The notes under the pieces were generated by a model that was not told the origin of the DNA, did not search any database, and was given only the letters and a program-made list of their open reading frames with translations. Positions 7,211 through 9,457 of a DNA stretch of 9,457 nt are shown here, piece by piece. Source of the DNA: an uncultured Porphyromonas sp. (GTDB lineage Bacteria > Bacteroidota > Bacteroidia > Bacteroidales > Porphyromonadaceae). Location of the stretch: contig NZ_CAMYEZ010000091.1 in NCBI RefSeq assembly GCF_947254915.1, positions 1-9,457 on the forward strand, read 5' to 3'. The translations under genes were made by a program, and so were the position numbers. The stretch's first letter is position 1, and every line of letters starts with the position of its first letter.

Positions 7211-7440
7211 TCAGGGCGCCTTGGAATTTCTACCGAGGAACTTCCCAATAGCTCACGAGGAAACGAAAATTCTCCACCGAGGCGGGAAATAAAACTTCGG
7301 AAGAATGAAATAAAACTTCGGAAGAATGAAATGGAAGTTCGGAAGAATTATCCCATCCCTCGCTGGAAAATCAAATATTTCTACTGCAAAATTCACGATT
7401 TCCTCCGTAGAGACTAGATCATATTTATAATGCGCCCTGA
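7211..7440. mobile_element. Possible MITE-like element (non-coding, 230 bp)
   Basis: The segment begins TCAGGGCGC (7211-7219) and ends with the exact reverse complement GCGCCCTGA (7432-7440). It is flanked by TTAAGCT (7204-7210) and TTAAGCA (7441-7447), which differ only at the last base and could be a 6-7-bp target duplication. A second inverted pair lies inside: TCTACCGAGGAA (7229-7240) and TTCCTCCGTAGA (7400-7411), matching 11 of 12. There is no transposase. The short ends overlap a longer direct repeat CTGATTAAGC (7200-7209 and 7437-7446), so recombination between direct repeats is an alternative. Mobility is an inference. Confidence 0.4.
7286..7348. repeat. Three tandem 21-bp repeats within a longer periodic tract
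   Basis: Units at 7286-7306, 7307-7327 and 7328-7348 are 21 bp each. The first two are identical; the third differs at three central bases. Each holds TTCGGAAGAAT, with a small inverted core CTTC-G-GAAG in the first two. The periodicity extends to the left, less conserved: ACCGAGG or CACGAGG recurs every 22 bp at 7232, 7254 and 7276. Confidence 0.85.
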
Positions 7441-7487
7441 TTAAGCATTGCGTTGATGCCGAAGCTAGTGACTACAGATCTATTTAG

Positions 7488-7495
7488 TACCTTTG
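7488..7495 (+). promoter_or_regulatory. -7 promoter box of the glucosaminidase-LysM gene
   Basis: TACCTTTG, preceded by G, lies 82 nt before the ATG at 7578. It matches the box of the four minus-strand promoters exactly. No TTTG is present at -33. The predicted transcript start is near 7500. Confidence 0.75.
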
Positions 7496-7503
7496 TAGTT
7501 CAG

Positions 7504-7548
7504 GTAGCTCCTCTCACTCTGTGGGGAAGGTGCTTGACACCTAGCTAC
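7504..7548 (+). promoter_or_regulatory. Predicted stem-loop at the 5' end of the glucosaminidase-LysM leader
   Basis: GTAGCT (7504-7509) pairs with AGCTAC (7543-7548). Stacked directly on it, AGGTG (7528-7532) pairs with CACCT (7538-7542) around the loop CTTGA. An 18-nt pyrimidine-rich bulge lies on the left side. The fold would sit at the very start of the mRNA. No known riboswitch was recognised. Confidence 0.35.
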
Positions 7549-7577
7549 ACGCCCAATAGATTAACGTCTAAAGCCCT

Positions 7578-8519
7578 ATGAAGCTCTTCACCGATCCATC
7601 ACGGTCTCTGCTCTCGATAGCTTGTCTGCTCTTGCTCTGCGCCACTGCGTGGGGGCAGGCGCCGATGAATCCTAACTACCAGACCTATATACGTACCTAT
7701 GCCGATGAGTGCATTCGCCAGATGAAGCGTCACAAGATCCCTGCGAGCATCACGATGGCGCAGGGACTGATTGAGACGGGCGCTGGATCTAGTCGTCTGG
7801 CACGAGAGGGCAATAACCACTTCGGCATCAAGTGTCACCGCGCTTGGCAGGGGCAGCGCATCTATGCCGACGATGATCTCAAGGGGGAGTGCTTTCGCAA
7901 GTACCGCTCTGCGGGGGACTCCTACGAGGATCACTCCAACTTCCTCAAGCAGCCTCGCTACAAGGTGCTATACACCTACCAGATCACAGACTATGAGGCG
8001 TGGGCTAGGGGGCTGCAGCAGTGTGGCTATGCGACGAACAAGGGCTACGCCAACATGCTCATCAAGGTAATTGAGCAGTACGAGCTATACGAGCTGGATC
8101 GTGGGCGCTATCCACGCTGGATGTCGGGCCGACCTGCACCGACCTATACGCCTTCTGAAAAGGATCCAGAGATGAAGCTGACGCACGAGGGATTCTTTAG
8201 CTATGGACTCCTATATATATTAGCAAACAAAGGAGACTCGCTTGAGTCAATAGCTCGTGAGATGGGCATTAGTCTCAAGCGCTTGGCTGACTACAACGAT
8301 ATGCCGGTGGACTTCCCGCTGCAGGCTGGAGACGTGATCTACCTAGAGCGCAAGAACAAGCGTGCCACACCTGACTATCCCGACCATGTGGTGCAGGTGG
8401 GCGAGTCAATGCACGACATATCTCAGCGCTACGGCATACGCCTCAATCGACTATACCGTATGAACCATCTAGACTACGACTACGTCCCCGAGGAGGGCGA
8501 CGTGCTCAGACTTCGCTAA
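7578..8519 (+). CDS. Secreted glucosaminidase (GH73-type) with two LysM domains
   Basis: A 313-residue exported cell-wall hydrolase. Residues 1-26 form a signal peptide (SLLSIACLLLLCATAWG, likely cut before QAP); the cysteine at 21 lacks a proper lipobox. The catalytic domain (about 35-175) is of the N-acetyl-beta-glucosaminidase/FlgJ type. It has SITMAQGLIETGAGSS with probable catalytic Glu66, then NNHFGIKCH, FRKYRSAGDSYEDHSNFL, and a C-terminal YATNKGYANMLIKVIE. Two LysM repeats follow at about 211-256 (YILANKGDSLESIAREMGIS) and 269-312 (HVVQVGESMHDISQRYGI), which should anchor the enzyme to peptidoglycan. It would cut the glycan strand in the periplasm during growth or division. The start gives a clean signal peptide; no Shine-Dalgarno is seen. 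purM follows after 49 bp without a promoter of its own, so the two are probably co-transcribed. The link between wall hydrolase and purine gene looks positional rather than functional. Confidence 0.93.
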   Translation: MKLFTDPSRSLLSIACLLLLCATAWGQAPMNPNYQTYIRTYADECIRQMKRHKIPASITMAQGLIETGAGSSRLAREGNNHFGIKCHRAWQGQRIYADDDLKGECFRKYRSAGDSYEDHSNFLKQPRYKVLYTYQITDYEAWARGLQQCGYATNKGYANMLIKVIEQYELYELDRGRYPRWMSGRPAPTYTPSEKDPEMKLTHEGFFSYGLLYILANKGDSLESIAREMGISLKRLADYNDMPVDFPLQAGDVIYLERKNKRATPDYPDHVVQVGESMHDISQRYGIRLNRLYRMNHLDYDYVPEEGDVLRLR

Positions 8520-8521
8520 CA

Positions 8522-8563
8522 TCTAACTTCTAATTTCTAAAGTCTAACCTCTAACTTCTAAGG
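8522..8563. repeat. Six tandem heptamers TCTAANN between the glucosaminidase gene and purM
   Basis: Six 7-bp units run without a break from 8522: TCTAACT, TCTAATT, TCTAAAG, TCTAACC, TCTAACT, TCTAAGG. The first five bases never change and the last two vary freely. The array fills 42 of the 49 bp between the two genes, and a partly matching TCTCTAT overlaps the purM start codon. The last unit supplies AAGG five bases before the ATG, a possible weak ribosome-binding site. Confidence 0.92.
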
Positions 8564-8568
8564 TCTCT

Positions 8569-9457
8569 ATGAACCGATATATGCGCCGAGGCGTTTCTGC
8601 CGCAAAAGAAGATGTACACAATGCCATTGCCCATATAGACAAAGGGCTCTACCCGCAAGCCTTTTGCAAGATCCTACCAGACGTACTGGGTGGTGATCCT
8701 GACTATTGCAATATCATGCACGCCGATGGGGCTGGCACGAAGTCTTCGCTAGCCTATATCTACTGGCGAGAGACGGGCGACCTATCCGTGTGGCGAGGCA
8801 TTGCGCAGGATGCGATCGTGATGAACCTTGACGACCTCCTCTGCGTGGGGGCGACCTCGGGGATGCTCCTCTCCTCGACCATCGGACGCAACAAGCAGCT
8901 CATACCAGGCGAAGTGATCGGTGCCGTCATCAATGGAACCGAGGAGATCCTAGCGCAGATGCGTGACCTCGGCGTAGAGATCTATCTTACGGGAGGCGAG
9001 ACAGCTGACGTGGGCGATCTAGTTCGCACGATCATCGTCGACAGCACGGTGACCTGCCGTATGCGTCGGAGCGACATCATAGACAATGCGCACATCGCCG
9101 ATGGAGACGTGATCGTCGGCTTCGCCTCCTATGGTCAGGCGACTTACGAGGCGCGTTACAATGGCGGTATGGGGAGCAACGGACTAACCTCCGCACGACA
9201 CGATATACTCTCGCACGCATTGGCCGAGAAGTTCCCCGAGAGCTACGACCCAGCCGTACCTGACGACTTGGTCTACAGCGGGAGCCGTGAGCTACTCGCT
9301 GAGGTGCCAGGAACCGGGCTGACGGTCGGCGAACTGATCCTCTCTCCGACCCGCACTTACGCACCGCTTGTGGCGAAGTTGCTCAAAGAGATGAGACCCG
9401 CCATCCACGGACTGATCCACTGTACTGGAGGCGCTCAGACGAAGGTGATGAACTTCG
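8569..9457 (+). CDS. purM: Phosphoribosylformylglycinamidine cyclo-ligase (AIR synthase), 3' end missing
   Basis: PurM closes the imidazole ring of FGAM with ATP to give AIR, step five of de novo purine synthesis, in the cytoplasm. The frame runs from ATG at 8569 to the window edge (296 codons plus one base). Homologues of this Bacteroidetes type have, as I recall, about 390 residues, so roughly three quarters is present. Visible family motifs are HADGAGTKSS (51-60, equivalent to DGxGTK of PurM), AQDAIVMNLDDLLCVGA (79-95, the ND/DD loop), TGGETADVGDLVRT (141-154), GMGSNGLTSARHD and, near the cut, HCTGGAQTK. The first ATG is preferred because RYMRRGVSAAKEDV resembles the family start; an ATG at codon 5 is also possible. 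The heptamer array lies immediately upstream and no -7 box is seen, so expression should come from the glucosaminidase promoter. In many Bacteroides, prfA follows purM; that cannot be seen here. Confidence 0.95.
   Translation, partial: MNRYMRRGVSAAKEDVHNAIAHIDKGLYPQAFCKILPDVLGGDPDYCNIMHADGAGTKSSLAYIYWRETGDLSVWRGIAQDAIVMNLDDLLCVGATSGMLLSSTIGRNKQLIPGEVIGAVINGTEEILAQMRDLGVEIYLTGGETADVGDLVRTIIVDSTVTCRMRRSDIIDNAHIADGDVIVGFASYGQATYEARYNGGMGSNGLTSARHDILSHALAEKFPESYDPAVPDDLVYSGSRELLAEVPGTGLTVGELILSPTRTYAPLVAKLLKEMRPAIHGLIHCTGGAQTKVMNF

Larger units (their letters stand above)
7103..7577. other. Divergent intergenic region between rpsA and the glucosaminidase gene
   Basis: This 475-bp gap holds the rpsA promoter (7164-7171), a repeat element (7211-7440), the promoter of the plus-strand gene (7488-7495) and its roughly 75-nt leader. 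The middle is AT- and purine-rich and unlike the flanking genes. No convincing gene was found. A minus-strand frame through the repeats is open for about 47 codons but has no start codon. Confidence 0.7.

Noticed and set aside
7207..7350. Minus-strand frame through the 21-bp repeats giving a repeated FFRSFIS heptapeptide
   Set aside because: It is bounded by a TAA upstream and has no start codon. The pattern follows simply from a repeat length divisible by three.
9077..9364. 95-codon minus-strand Arg-rich open frame
   Set aside because: It is antisense to purM, with extreme arginine content and no domain; it is a shadow of the coding strand.
1..9457. tRNA, rRNA, CRISPR array, transposase, toxin-antitoxin or defence genes
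   Set aside because: None was seen on either strand. All long frames with protein-like composition are explained by the seven annotated genes.

Overview
The window reads as chromosomal DNA from the phylum Bacteroidota. My best guess is a Porphyromonas of moderate GC (P. asaccharolytica/uenonis-like); the genus is inferred from protein flavour and base composition, not proven. Two things support the phylum. Five genes are preceded by the exact 9-mer GTACCTTTG, a form of the Bacteroidetes -7 element TAnnTTTG, and most starts lack a Shine-Dalgarno sequence. The proteins (YidE/YbjL transporter with RCK_C domain, S41 peptidase, GYF_2-CD225 protein, six-domain S1, glucosaminidase-LysM, Bacteroidetes-type PurM) also fit that phylum.

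Layout. Five genes lie on the minus strand, read from right to left: rpsA (5306-7102), a GYF_2/CD225 small membrane protein (4467-5024), tig (2882-4315), an S41 C-terminal processing peptidase (849-2564), and the start of a YidE/YbjL-family transporter (1-785, cut by the window edge). The first four each have their own -7 box. The transporter has none and probably reads through from the peptidase gene. Strong hairpin terminators follow rpsA (5207-5243) and tig (2791-2830). On the plus strand, divergent from rpsA, are a secreted glucosaminidase with two LysM repeats (7578-8519) and purM (8569 to the window end). They are 49 bp apart, and the gap is almost entirely a heptamer repeat.

The genes form no single pathway. 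They are housekeeping functions: translation initiation (S1), folding of nascent chains (trigger factor), envelope protein processing (S41 peptidase), cell-wall remodelling (glucosaminidase-LysM), purine synthesis (PurM) and membrane transport.

I found no convincing new multi-gene system, defence island, CRISPR array, tRNA or rRNA. The more interesting signals are between genes. The first is a roughly 230-bp element between rpsA and the glucosaminidase gene (7211-7440), with short terminal inverted repeats, a possible target duplication and internal 21-22-bp periodic repeats. The second is the TCTAANN heptamer array before purM. The third is the strictly conserved promoter 9-mer. The fourth is a hairpin-rich spacer at 5085-5243.
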